This document shows positions 1 through 8,423 of a stretch of DNA of 64,000 nt, piece by piece (position 1 is the stretch's first letter; every line of letters begins with the position of its first letter). This DNA is from Caballeronia pedi. Lineage in GTDB: Bacteria; Pseudomonadota; Gammaproteobacteria; Burkholderiales; Burkholderiaceae. The notes beneath the pieces were generated by a model. That model was not told the origin of the DNA, ran no database searches, and saw only the letters and a program-made list of their open reading frames with translations. The DNA is taken from assembly GCF_001544915.2 (NCBI RefSeq), contig NZ_FCOE02000027.1:1-64000 (forward strand), given 5' to 3'. The translations under genes and the position numbers were made by a program.

Positions 1-12
1 ACGCAACGTCAC

Positions 13-807
13 ATGTCCTCATCGATGACGAATCTGTTTCTCAAGGTATGCGCGGCGGGGCTCGTCGCGGCTTCGGTGGCGTCGGCGGGCGTGCAGGCGG
101 CCGAGTTGCACGTCATGAGCTCGGGTGGTTTCACCGCCGCGTACAAGCTGCTCGGTCCGAAATTCACCGCCGCGAGCGGCAACACGCTCGACACGGCGCT
201 CGGCCCGTCGATGGGCAAATCGCCCGAGGCCATTCCCAACCGGCTCGAACGCGGCGAGCCCGCCGACGCCGTCATCATGGTCGGCTACGCGCTCGACGAA
301 CTGATCAAGGCCGGCAAGGTCGTGCCCGGATCGCGCGTCGAACTGGCGGATTCGCGCATCGGCGTGGTCGTGCGCGACGGCGCGGCGAAGCCCGATGTCG
401 AATCAGTCGAAGGGCTCAAGGAAACACTGCTGCGGGCTAAATCGGTCGCGTACTCCGACAGTGCGAGCGGCGTGTATATCGAGCGCGAGTTGTTCAAGCG
501 GCTCGGCATCGAGGAGCAGATGAAGCAGAAGGCGAAGATGATTCCGCGCATTCCCGTCGCCTCCGTGGTGGCGAGCGGCGACTACGAAATCGGCTTTCAG
601 CAGGTCAGCGAACTCCTGCCGGTGAAGGGCGCGACTTTCGTCGGCAAGATTCCCGAGTCCTTGCAGTCGGTCACGCGTTTTGCCGCCGGGATTCCTGTCG
701 GCGCGCAGCATCCGAAGGAGGCGAAAGCGCTGCTCGACTATCTCGCTTCACCCGAGGTTCAGCCGGAAGTGAAGGCGACCGGTCTCGATTCCGTCACTTC
801 GCACTGA
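13..807 (+). CDS. ModA-like periplasmic substrate-binding protein
   Basis: 264 aa. A Sec signal peptide is visible (hydrophobic stretch after MTNLFLK, likely cleavage after VQA before AELHV). The mature part resembles the ModA/SBP_bac_11 family: an early SSGG segment, a central DSASG segment and a conserved C-terminal ALLDYLASPE stretch typical of tungstate/molybdate-type binding proteins. No permease or ATPase gene lies next to it, and the next gene is convergent, so it is an orphan here and the ligand is not predictable; many such orphans are annotated only as putative molybdate-binding. A second in-frame ATG at 25 fits the signal peptide better, but the ribosome-binding region lies too close to the window edge to decide. 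Confidence 0.85.
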   Translation: MSSSMTNLFLKVCAAGLVAASVASAGVQAAELHVMSSGGFTAAYKLLGPKFTAASGNTLDTALGPSMGKSPEAIPNRLERGEPADAVIMVGYALDELIKAGKVVPGSRVELADSRIGVVVRDGAAKPDVESVEGLKETLLRAKSVAYSDSASGVYIERELFKRLGIEEQMKQKAKMIPRIPVASVVASGDYEIGFQQVSELLPVKGATFVGKIPESLQSVTRFAAGIPVGAQHPKEAKALLDYLASPEVQPEVKATGLDSVTSH

Positions 808-819
808 TCCGCCTCACGG

Positions 820-2106
820 TCATTCGGTGGCCGCGTCGGCGTTTTGCGGGGCGGCGGCATGCAGCATCGCCCTGAAGCGCGTGCGGTCGCACGCGCCTTC
901 CCACATCGACACGAAGATCACGGCGCACGCGTTGCTGATCACGCTCGTCAACGCGCGCGCCTCCGACATGAAGCGGTCGATGCCCACCAGCAGCGCCACG
1001 CCGGCGACGGGCAGGTCGGGAATCACCGTCAAGGTCGCGACCAGCGCCACCAGTCCGCTTCCGGAGACGCCCGCCGCCCCTTTCGACGTGATCAGCATGA
1101 CGGCGAGCATCGTCGCGATCTGCGCGGCCGAGAGCTGCACGTCGCACGCCTGCGCGATGAACACGGACGCGAGCGTCAGATAGATCGCGGTGCCGTCGAG
1201 GTTGAACGAATAGCCCGCGGGCAGCACGAGCCCGACGATGCCCCTGTCGCAGCCGAGCGCCTCCAGCTTGCCGATCAGGCGCGGCAGGACCGGTTCCGTC
1301 GACGACGTCGCAAGGACGATCACGAGTTCCTCGCGCAGATAGCGCAACAGACGCCACAGCGCGAAGCCGTGCAGTCGCGCGAGCGGCGCGAGCACCAGCA
1401 TGACGAACAGGATGCATGCCACGTAGAACGACGCCATCAGCATGCCCAGCGAGCCGACCGAGCGGATGCCGAAGCGCCCCACCGTAAAGGCCATCGCGCC
1501 GAATGCGCCGATCGGCGCGAGCCGCATGATCATCGAGAGGATGCGAAAGAGCGCGTGCGCGATGCCGTCGATGAACGCCAGCACCGGTTTGCCCGCGCGC
1601 GGTTGCAAGTTCAGCGCGAAGCCGAAGAGCAGCGAGAGCAGGAGAATCGGCAGCACTTCACCTTTTTCGAACGCGCCGAGCATCGTCTCGGGGATGATGC
1701 CGAGCGCGAACTCGACGAGTCCGTGCGGCTGTGAGCGTTTGACATATTGCGAGAGGATGCCCGTGTCGAGATGACGCACGTCGATATGCATGCCCGCACC
1801 CGGATGCAGCACATAGGCGGTCGCGAGCCCGAGCACGAGCGCGATCGCCGTCAGGAAGTAGAAGAGCGCGAGCGCCTTCAGGATCGTTCGTCCGATGGCC
1901 GCGCCGCTCGCCAGCGACGTGATGCCCGAGACGATCGTGCAGAAGACGATCGGCCCGATCATCATCCGCACCAGCGCGACGAACGCGTCGCTGACTGGCT
2001 TGAGCAGCGCCCCCGTCTGCGGCCAGATATGGCCGAGCGCCATGCCGAGCACCATCCCCAGCAGGACCTGCACGTAGAGCAGCCGGAGCGGCCAGGGCAG
2101 GCTCAC
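820..2106 (-). CDS. Dicarboxylate/amino acid:cation symporter (DAACS family)
   Basis: 428 aa inner-membrane symporter of the DctA/GltP fold. Visible motifs are the HP1 serine-rich loop (ATSSTEPVLPR), the TM7 NLDGT motif, and the TM8 segment VGIDRFMSEARALTS. The last differs from classical DctA in having TSVISN instead of TNxxGN, so its substrate may not be a plain C4-dicarboxylate. The start is GTG, overlapping the stop of the upstream LysR gene by 4 nt (GTGA), which implies translational coupling. It is one of three DAACS paralogues in the window. Substrate is inferred only at the level of small carboxylates or amino acids. Confidence 0.9.
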   Translation of the reverse strand: MSLPWPLRLLYVQVLLGMVLGMALGHIWPQTGALLKPVSDAFVALVRMMIGPIVFCTIVSGITSLASGAAIGRTILKALALFYFLTAIALVLGLATAYVLHPGAGMHIDVRHLDTGILSQYVKRSQPHGLVEFALGIIPETMLGAFEKGEVLPILLLSLLFGFALNLQPRAGKPVLAFIDGIAHALFRILSMIMRLAPIGAFGAMAFTVGRFGIRSVGSLGMLMASFYVACILFVMLVLAPLARLHGFALWRLLRYLREELVIVLATSSTEPVLPRLIGKLEALGCDRGIVGLVLPAGYSFNLDGTAIYLTLASVFIAQACDVQLSAAQIATMLAVMLITSKGAAGVSGSGLVALVATLTVIPDLPVAGVALLVGIDRFMSEARALTSVISNACAVIFVSMWEGACDRTRFRAMLHAAAPQNADAATE

Positions 2107-3038
2107 GATGCGTCACCGTCGCCGCTCTCGCCCTTGCCGGCGCCGCTGCGCTTCATCTCCATGACTTCGCGGTAGAACTGCTGCGCCGCCGGCGTGAGCG
2201 CTCTGCCGCGCCGCCGCACGATGCCCACGCGCCGCCGCACCACCGGATCGACCAGGGGCACGCTCGTCAGGACCGGATGATCGCGCCCGGGCATGGCCAT
2301 CGACGGAACCGCCGCGACGCCGAGCCCGGCTTCGATCAGGCCGAGCATCGTCGTGACGTGGCGCGTTTCGCACACGCTCGGCGCGCGCGGCGCGACGGCC
2401 GACAACGCCTGATCGAGCAGGAGACGATTGCCAGAAGTCTTGTCGACGGATACGTACTCGTGCTCATAGAGCTCGTTCCAGGTGACGCGCTTCTTGCGCG
2501 CGAGCGGATGGTCGCGCCGGCAGGCGGCGACGAAACGTTCCTGCAACAGCACCTTGAATTCGATCTCCGGTTCCTGCGTGCCGAGGAAGCTCACGCCGAA
2601 ATCCGCCTCGCCGCTCATGACGGTGCTGAGCACCTCGTTGGCGCTGGAGTCCAGCAGCTTGACCCGGATGCGCGGATAGCGGCGATGGTAGCTCGCGACC
2701 ACGTTGGGCAGAAAGTAATAGGCGACCGACGGCACGCACGCGATGGTCACATGGCCGAGACGGCTCGACGATACGTCGCGGATGCCGAGCAGCGCGACAT
2801 CGAGATCGTCGAGCAATTGCTCGGCGCTCGGCGCGAACACGCGGCCGACCGTGGTGAGCGTCACACTGCGCGTGGTGCGGTCGAAGAGGCGTACGCCGAG
2901 CGCATCCTCCAGTTTTTCGATCCGGCGGCTCAACGCGGGCTGGGAGATGTTGACCGCATCCGCCGCCTTGCGAAAGCTACCCAGCTCGACGACCGCCCGA
3001 AACGCCTGCAAATCATTCAGATCGAAATTGACGCCCAC
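2103..3038 (-). CDS. LysR-family transcriptional regulator
   Basis: About 311 aa with an N-terminal winged HTH (LNDLQAFRAVVELGSFRKAADAV, typical LysR positions) and a C-terminal substrate-binding domain. I chose the GTG start at 3038 because it has an AAGGAG Shine-Dalgarno 6 nt upstream; the ATG at 3062 adds eight residues and has no visible Shine-Dalgarno. The gene is directly upstream of, and overlaps, the DAACS symporter gene, so the regulator and transporter form one transcript. This arrangement suggests a regulator controlling its own transporter. It is divergent from the SGNH hydrolase gene with a gap of about 70 bp. Confidence 0.92.
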   Translation of the reverse strand: MGVNFDLNDLQAFRAVVELGSFRKAADAVNISQPALSRRIEKLEDALGVRLFDRTTRSVTLTTVGRVFAPSAEQLLDDLDVALLGIRDVSSSRLGHVTIACVPSVAYYFLPNVVASYHRRYPRIRVKLLDSSANEVLSTVMSGEADFGVSFLGTQEPEIEFKVLLQERFVAACRRDHPLARKKRVTWNELYEHEYVSVDKTSGNRLLLDQALSAVAPRAPSVCETRHVTTMLGLIEAGLGVAAVPSMAMPGRDHPVLTSVPLVDPVVRRRVGIVRRRGRALTPAAQQFYREVMEMKRSGAGKGESGDGDAS

Positions 3039-3109
3039 GAGGCGCTCCTTGCCGTTACCCATTGAACCGGCGTATTTTGCATGAGTTTGCGGCTCGCTAC
3101 GGAGGCACC

Positions 3110-3979
3110 ATGACGAACCTCTACGAAAGTTGGCAAGAGCAGATCCAGCAGGATCTGAATGCGCGCGTGAAGGCGCATCAGCATGCGGTGCGGCAGGCGA
3201 ACGCGCTGCGCGTTCAGACCGGCGGACCCGCGCCGCTCATCCTGCTCGGCGATGGCGATTCCTGGTTCGACTACCCGCTGCCCGATCCGCTCCACGCCAC
3301 CGACGTGCTCGAAGCCCTGCGCACCGCGGGCACACCCACGCCGATGATCCTCAAGCTCGCGCATTACAGCGACGCGACCACGACGCTGCTCGGCGTGACC
3401 AGGCGCAACCGTCTAATCGACCAGTTGAACGACCCGGCCAACGGACCGATCGATGCGTTGCTGTTTTCCGGCGGCGGCAACGACGTGGTCGGCGACCAGT
3501 TCCGCTTCTGGCTCAACGACGCGAGCGCCGTCGGCAACGACCCCGCACGGGGCGTCGACGATCAGCGGCTCGCCCATATCTTCGGCGTGGTCGAAAGCGC
3601 CTATCTCGATCTGATCCGCATCCGCGATCAGTTCGCGCCTCACGCGCCGATCTTCGTGCATGCCTACGATTTCGCGCTCCCCACCGGCATGTCGGCCTGC
3701 CATCTCGCGGGACCGTGGCTGCGTCCTTCGCTCGTCGACCGGGGCTGGCCCGACTTTGCGCCGGGCGCGCTGATTGTGAAGACGATCCTCGTCGAATTCC
3801 GCGCGATGCTGCAGCGGCTCGCGAGCGTCCCCGCCCACGATATGGTGCTGGTCGAGACGCAGGGCACGCTCGACGCGAACGACTGGGCCAACGAACTGCA
3901 CCCGACCGGCGCCGGCTTCGCCGCCATCGCCGCCCGCTTCAGGGCCGCGCTCGCCACGCGTTTCGCGCACCGCATATGA
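3110..3979 (+). CDS. SGNH/GDSL-type hydrolase-like protein
   Basis: 289 aa from the ATG at 3110, preceded by GGAGG at 3101-3105; an in-frame ATG at 3062 has no Shine-Dalgarno. Near the N-terminus LILLGDGDSWFDYP matches block I of SGNH hydrolases (GDS with the nucleophile Ser), SGGGNDVVGDQF gives the Gly/Asn blocks III-like elements, and NELHPTGAGF near the C-terminus gives the D/N-x-x-H block V. No signal peptide is evident, so it is probably cytoplasmic. The family hydrolyses esters, thioesters or acylated sugars; the substrate here is unknown. It is divergent from the LysR gene and convergent with aspA. Confidence 0.8.
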   Translation: MTNLYESWQEQIQQDLNARVKAHQHAVRQANALRVQTGGPAPLILLGDGDSWFDYPLPDPLHATDVLEALRTAGTPTPMILKLAHYSDATTTLLGVTRRNRLIDQLNDPANGPIDALLFSGGGNDVVGDQFRFWLNDASAVGNDPARGVDDQRLAHIFGVVESAYLDLIRIRDQFAPHAPIFVHAYDFALPTGMSACHLAGPWLRPSLVDRGWPDFAPGALIVKTILVEFRAMLQRLASVPAHDMVLVETQGTLDANDWANELHPTGAGFAAIAARFRAALATRFAHRI

Positions 3980-3998
3980 GTGCGGCGCGCGTTCCGCA

Positions 3999-5417
3999 TC
4001 ACACCATCGAGGCCAGTGTTCTGGGCTGCGTCAGCATCGCGGGATGAAGGATTTCGTCGAGTTGCGCCTGGCTCAGCAGTCCCTTTTCGATCACGATCTG
4101 CGCGACACTCCTGCCGGACGCGAGCGCTTCCTTCGCGACTTCCGTCGAGTGCGTGTAGCCGATGTACGGATTGAGCGCCGTCACGATGCCGATCGAGCTC
4201 TCGATGATCGCGCGCAGCCGCTCCCGGTTCGCGCTGATGCCGTCGACGCATTTCGAGGCGAGCGTGAGGCATCCTGCCCGCAGGTGCGCGACGCTCTTGA
4301 ACAGACTGTGCGCGATGATCGGCTCGAACGCGTTGAGCTGAAGCTGGCCGGCTTCGGCGGCGAAACTCACGGTCACATCGTTTCCGATGACTTCGAACGC
4401 GATCTGGTTGACGACTTCCGGAATCACCGGGTTCACTTTGCCCGGCATGATGCTGGAGCCGGCCTGCACGGGCGGCAAATTGATTTCGCCGAGACCCGCG
4501 CGCGGCCCGCTCGCAAGCAGGCGAAGATCGTTGCAGGTCTTCGAGAGCTTGATCGCGACGCGCTTCAGCACGCCCGAAAGCTGCACGAATGCGCCGACAT
4601 CCTGGGTCGCTTCGACGAGATTCGGCGACGTCGTGAGCGTGATGCCCGTTACTTCGCTCAAGTGCCGGCATGCGAGGCGCGCGTAGTCCGGATGCGTGTT
4701 GATGCCCGTGCCGATCGCAGTCGCCCCCAGATTGATCTCGCAGATCAGCCCGGCCGCTTCCATGAGCCGCGCTTCGTCTTCGCCGAGCATCACAGCGAAG
4801 GTGCTGAACTCCTGGCCGAGCGTCATCGGCACCGCGTCCTGAAGCTGCGTGCGGCCCATTTTGAGGTCGCTGGCGAATTCCTGCGCCTTGCGTTCGAACG
4901 ACGCGCGCAGCACGGCCATCGCTTCGACGAGCTGCACGATGCCCGCGTAGGTGGCGATCTTCAGCGCGGTCGGATAGACGTCGTTGGTGCTCTGGCCGAG
5001 ATTCACGTCTTCGTTCGGATGAAGCACGCCATATTCGCCGCGCTGATGCCCGAGATGTTCGAGCGCGAGATTGGCGATGACCTCGTTCGCGTTCATGTTG
5101 GTCGACGTGCCCGCGCCGCCCTGGATGACATCGACCACGAAATGCTCGTGCGCCGTGCCCGAGCGCACTTGCCTGCACGCCTGCACGATGGCCTGCATCT
5201 TCACTTCGCTCAGCAGCCCAAGATCGTGATTCGCGAGCGCCGCGGCTTCCTTCACGCTCGCCAGTGCGTTGACGAGATTCGGATAGACCGAGATGGGAAT
5301 GCCCGTGATCGGGAAATTTTCCAGCGCGCGCAGCGTATGCACGCCGTAGTACGCCGTGGCGGGCACGGCGAGATCGCCGAGAAGGTCGTGTTCGATACGT
5401 TCAGTTATGTTAAGCAT
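3999..5417 (-). CDS. aspA: Aspartate ammonia-lyase
   Basis: 472 aa, the usual length for the family. It converts L-aspartate to fumarate plus ammonia. The fumarase/aspartase signature GSSIMPGKVNP begins at residue 320 and carries the flexible SS-loop with the catalytic serine; TSTNMNANEV and GQSTNDVYP, the other conserved active-site regions, are also present. It is the last gene of a three-gene run transcribed leftward: symporter (6944-8239), racemase-fold protein (5460-6947), aspA, with a 42-nt gap before aspA. The context says that imported aspartate is fed into the TCA cycle as fumarate. Confidence 0.96.
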   Translation of the reverse strand: MLNITERIEHDLLGDLAVPATAYYGVHTLRALENFPITGIPISVYPNLVNALASVKEAAALANHDLGLLSEVKMQAIVQACRQVRSGTAHEHFVVDVIQGGAGTSTNMNANEVIANLALEHLGHQRGEYGVLHPNEDVNLGQSTNDVYPTALKIATYAGIVQLVEAMAVLRASFERKAQEFASDLKMGRTQLQDAVPMTLGQEFSTFAVMLGEDEARLMEAAGLICEINLGATAIGTGINTHPDYARLACRHLSEVTGITLTTSPNLVEATQDVGAFVQLSGVLKRVAIKLSKTCNDLRLLASGPRAGLGEINLPPVQAGSSIMPGKVNPVIPEVVNQIAFEVIGNDVTVSFAAEAGQLQLNAFEPIIAHSLFKSVAHLRAGCLTLASKCVDGISANRERLRAIIESSIGIVTALNPYIGYTHSTEVAKEALASGRSVAQIVIEKGLLSQAQLDEILHPAMLTQPRTLASMV

Positions 5418-5459
5418 GGGTTTCTCTCGGGTTCTGGATGATTCGATCGGGCAGATCGG

Positions 5460-6947
5460 CTAGTTGACTCGGTTGACTTCCAGAGGCGCCAACTCCGCCG
5501 CCGAAGTCGCATACGCGACGCACTGTTTCGCGAGCACATCGGTCGGATCGACTGTGCGCACGCGCGCGCCGTTCGCGCCGACGACATGCGTCTCGCGCAG
5601 CAGAAGCGGCAGTTCCGTGCAGCCGAGAATGACCACCTCGACGCCCTCGGCGATGAGACCATCGATCGCGGCGGCGATATCTTTCTGACACTGTCCGGTC
5701 GTGAAGCCGGCTTTCACGCCCTCTTTGCCGTAGATCGCATCCATCACGCGCGCCTGCAAGGCCGGGCCGGGCACGACCTGCCGCAAGCCTTGCGATGCGA
5801 GCGCCTGTTCGTAGACGCCGCTTGCGATCGTGCCGGACGTCGCGAGCAAACCGACCGAGCGCAGCGACGGGAACGTCTCGCGCAGATAGCGCACCGTCAC
5901 CGTCAGCATATTGACGATCGGTATGCCGAGATACGGCTGGATGCGCTCGACATACGCGTGCGCCGTGTTGCATGGAATCGCGATGAGATCCGCGCCGCCC
6001 GTTTCGAGCTTCTTGCAGGTCGCATAGAGCGAGACGGTCGGATCGGGTCCGTCGCCGATCAGGTTCTCCGTGCGGTCCGGTATCTGCGGGTTTTGTTCGA
6101 CGAGCAGCTTGATGTGATCCTGGTCGCGTTTCGCGGGCGTGGCGCGCACGATCTTGTGGATGAAATCCACCGTGGCCGCCGGCCCGACGCCGCCCACCAC
6201 GCCAACCTTGAAGATCGTCGCGGGCGAGTCGTACTGACCGGACACGACATACTGCGCATAAGCGAGATTCGAATCGACGAGCGGAACGCGCAACCTGCCC
6301 AGCTCGTCGGCAACGAGGGCGATCTCGGTGAGCCCCGGCACGATCACATTGGCGCCTTGCGCGATGAGATCCTCGCATGCCGCGCGCAACAGCTCGACCG
6401 GACGGCCGCGCAGATTGCCGCTCTTGACGCCATCGGCGCCATAGACGGCTTCGGTGACGAGATCGACGCCGTCGCTCATGCGCGGATGGATCACCTCGAA
6501 CTCGGGCGCCGCGAAATACTTTTCGAACAACTGCCTGCGACGCGTATAGCCGGACGCGAGCACGCCCACGCGGCGAACCGTCGGAAACTTTCTGCGCACG
6601 TGGCTGCGGACCGCGTCGATCATGTCGACGATCTGCAGCGGCGAATTCACCTTCAGTTCGTCGATGAACGTGTGACTCAGAAAGCACGGCAGCACGACCG
6701 TCGTGACGCCACGCTTCTCGAAGTTGCCGATCAGATCGAAGATATACAGTTTGCGCTGCGTCAGCGTCTCGCTCTCGGCATCCGCACTACGAAACGGCTG
6801 CTGCTCGAAGATCGCGTCGAAGTGCTCGGCATCGCGCGTGGCGGGCGTCGATTTGATCAGCTTGAAGAATACGTCCGCGCTCCCGAGCGGACCGAGTCCG
6901 CCCACCACGCCGAGTTTGCGCATGAGCGCGCCGTCCGTGCCGTTCAT
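5460..6947 (-). CDS. Tandem aspartate/glutamate racemase-family protein
   Basis: 495 aa, about twice the usual 230-250 aa of the family, because two racemase folds are fused. Domain 1 spans about residues 10-240 (LGVVGGLGPLGSADVF) and domain 2 about 246-485 (VGVVGGVGPAATVDF). Domain 2 keeps both catalytic cysteines: Cys326 in IPCNTAH and Cys443 in LGCTELPL. Domain 1 keeps Cys88 (LPCFLSH), but the second cysteine is replaced by Gly205 (VPGLTEI), so it probably cannot racemise by the two-base mechanism. The start at 6947 overlaps the symporter stop by 4 nt (ATGA). Its position between an aspartate-type symporter and aspA suggests conversion of D- to L-aspartate or a related amino acid. Confidence 0.9.
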   Translation of the reverse strand: MNGTDGALMRKLGVVGGLGPLGSADVFFKLIKSTPATRDAEHFDAIFEQQPFRSADAESETLTQRKLYIFDLIGNFEKRGVTTVVLPCFLSHTFIDELKVNSPLQIVDMIDAVRSHVRRKFPTVRRVGVLASGYTRRRQLFEKYFAAPEFEVIHPRMSDGVDLVTEAVYGADGVKSGNLRGRPVELLRAACEDLIAQGANVIVPGLTEIALVADELGRLRVPLVDSNLAYAQYVVSGQYDSPATIFKVGVVGGVGPAATVDFIHKIVRATPAKRDQDHIKLLVEQNPQIPDRTENLIGDGPDPTVSLYATCKKLETGGADLIAIPCNTAHAYVERIQPYLGIPIVNMLTVTVRYLRETFPSLRSVGLLATSGTIASGVYEQALASQGLRQVVPGPALQARVMDAIYGKEGVKAGFTTGQCQKDIAAAIDGLIAEGVEVVILGCTELPLLLRETHVVGANGARVRTVDPTDVLAKQCVAYATSAAELAPLEVNRVN

Positions 6948-8239
6948 TTCGTCTCGCCTTCCATTTGACCGAACGAAGGCGCGCTCATCACCGCGCGGCG
7001 CTCCTGCCGCGCGGCGCGCTTGCCTTCCCACTTCGCGATGGCCGCGGTTGCGATGCTGTTGCCGATCACGTTGGTCGCGGTGCGCCCCATGTCGAGAATC
7101 TGGTCGATCGCGAGCACGAGCACGACGCCCGAGGGCGGCAGATGGAACATCGGCGCCACGGCCGCGACGACCACCACCGAGCCGCGCGCGACGCCGGCCA
7201 TGCCCTTGCTGCTCACCATCAGCACGAGCAGCATCACGATCTGCGTGCCGATCGGCATGTCGATACCGAACGCCTGGGCGATGAAAATCGCCGCGAACGC
7301 CTGATACATCATCGAGCCGTCGAGATTGAATGCGTACCCGAGCGGCAACGTGAACCCGACCACTTTCTTGTCGACGCCGAATTCCTCCAGCTTCTCGGTC
7401 AGGCGCGGATAGGCGGCTTCGCTGCTGGCCGTGGAGAACGCGAGCATCGCGGGCTCGCGGATCGACTTGAGCAGAGCCCAGACCGGCTTGCCGAGGAACG
7501 CGTAACCGGCGAGGATCAGCGCGCCCCACAACAGCGCGAGCCCGACATAGAAGCTCGCGACGAGCTTGCCGTACGTGGTGAGCACATCGAGTCCATGCAC
7601 CGTGATCGCCGATGCGAGCGCGCCGAACACGCCGATGGGCGCGAGGCGCATCACGTAGTCGGTCAGCTTCAGCATCGCGGGCACGAGTCCTTCCACGCCG
7701 GCGATCAGCGGAGCCACGCGCGGGTCCGACTTGATCACGCTCAGCACGATGCCGAACATCACGGAGAACACGAGAATCTGCAGGATGTCGTTGCGCGCCA
7801 TCGCATCGATCACGCTCGTGGGAAACGCGTGCGTCACGAAGTCCTTGAAGTTCAGGCCGGAGGTGTTGAGGCCGGTGGCGACATCGGCGCTCGTCTGCGT
7901 CATGTGCAGGCCCGCGCCCGGTTGCAGCAGATTCGCGAGCACGAGTCCGAGCGCGAGCGAAAAGAGCGACGCGCACACGAACCACGCGATCGAGCGCAAG
8001 CCGATCCGGCGCACATCGCTCGTGCCTTCCATGCCGGCGAGACCCGATACGAGCGTCGCGAAGACGAGCGGCGCGATGATCATCTTCACCAGTCGCAGGA
8101 AGATATCCGTGACGATGGAAAAGTACCCGGCGATAACCTTGGCCTGCTCGGCATCCGCCGCCGTGCGATGACAGACGTAGCCGACAGCCACGCCGAGCAC
8201 CATGCCGGCGAGGATATAAAGGGTGAGGCGATTCTTCAT
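6944..8239 (-). CDS. Glutamate/aspartate-type DAACS cation symporter
   Basis: 431 aa. The ATG at 8239 is chosen because GGAGA lies just upstream (GGAGACAC before ATG); a longer frame to 8284 has no such support. Motifs: HP1 FSTASSEAAYPR, TM7 NLDGS, and TM8 IDQILDMGRTATNVIGN. The DQILDMGRTATN version is that of glutamate/aspartate carriers rather than DctA (which reads DRFMSEARALTN), so an acidic amino acid is the likely substrate. It is the first gene of the operon symporter-racemase-aspA. Divergent inverted repeats at 8385-8410 lie about 60 nt before its probable transcription start. Confidence 0.92.
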   Translation of the reverse strand: MKNRLTLYILAGMVLGVAVGYVCHRTAADAEQAKVIAGYFSIVTDIFLRLVKMIIAPLVFATLVSGLAGMEGTSDVRRIGLRSIAWFVCASLFSLALGLVLANLLQPGAGLHMTQTSADVATGLNTSGLNFKDFVTHAFPTSVIDAMARNDILQILVFSVMFGIVLSVIKSDPRVAPLIAGVEGLVPAMLKLTDYVMRLAPIGVFGALASAITVHGLDVLTTYGKLVASFYVGLALLWGALILAGYAFLGKPVWALLKSIREPAMLAFSTASSEAAYPRLTEKLEEFGVDKKVVGFTLPLGYAFNLDGSMMYQAFAAIFIAQAFGIDMPIGTQIVMLLVLMVSSKGMAGVARGSVVVVAAVAPMFHLPPSGVVLVLAIDQILDMGRTATNVIGNSIATAAIAKWEGKRAARQERRAVMSAPSFGQMEGETK

Positions 8240-8258
8240 GTGTCTCCGTCCTGGGATG

Positions 8259-8291
8259 ACGCACGAACGGTCGGTCGCGACCATCGTGCGT
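8259..8291. repeat. Inverted repeat in the leader of the symporter operon
   Basis: ACGCACGA (8259-8266) pairs with TCGTGCGT (8284-8291), with an inner perfect 10-bp palindrome GGTCGCGACC in the loop. It lies 20-52 nt upstream of the symporter start and downstream of the probable promoter, so it would form a stem in the mRNA leader or act as a second protein-binding site. No function is established. Confidence 0.4.
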
Positions 8292-8384
8292 TCTGAATGG
8301 CTGGCGCATCGAAGCTCGACACGCCGCTTTTTTGTGTCAGGACGGAATCTTAGGGAAGGCAGAAAAAACGTGAATGCCAGTGCT

Positions 8385-8410
8385 GCATATGGCTATGCAA
8401 GTTTCGCATA
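8385..8410. promoter_or_regulatory. Probable LysR operator for the aspartate operon
   Basis: Three alternating half-sites form two inverted repeats: GCATA-N4-TATGC (8385-8398) and TATGC-N7-GCATA (8394-8410). On the minus strand a -10-like TAAGAT (8347-8352) would put transcription start near 8340, placing the second repeat at about -62, the usual recognition site position for a LysR activator. The likely binder is the LysR protein encoded just upstream (8424-9338). Confidence 0.5.
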
Positions 8411-8423
8411 ACGTCGGACGGCG

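Noticed and set aside
6948-8309. Upstream extension of the racemase frame through the symporter gene
   Set aside because: The extension has arginine-rich, non-homologous sequence; the racemase starts at 6947 in a 4-nt overlap with the symporter stop.
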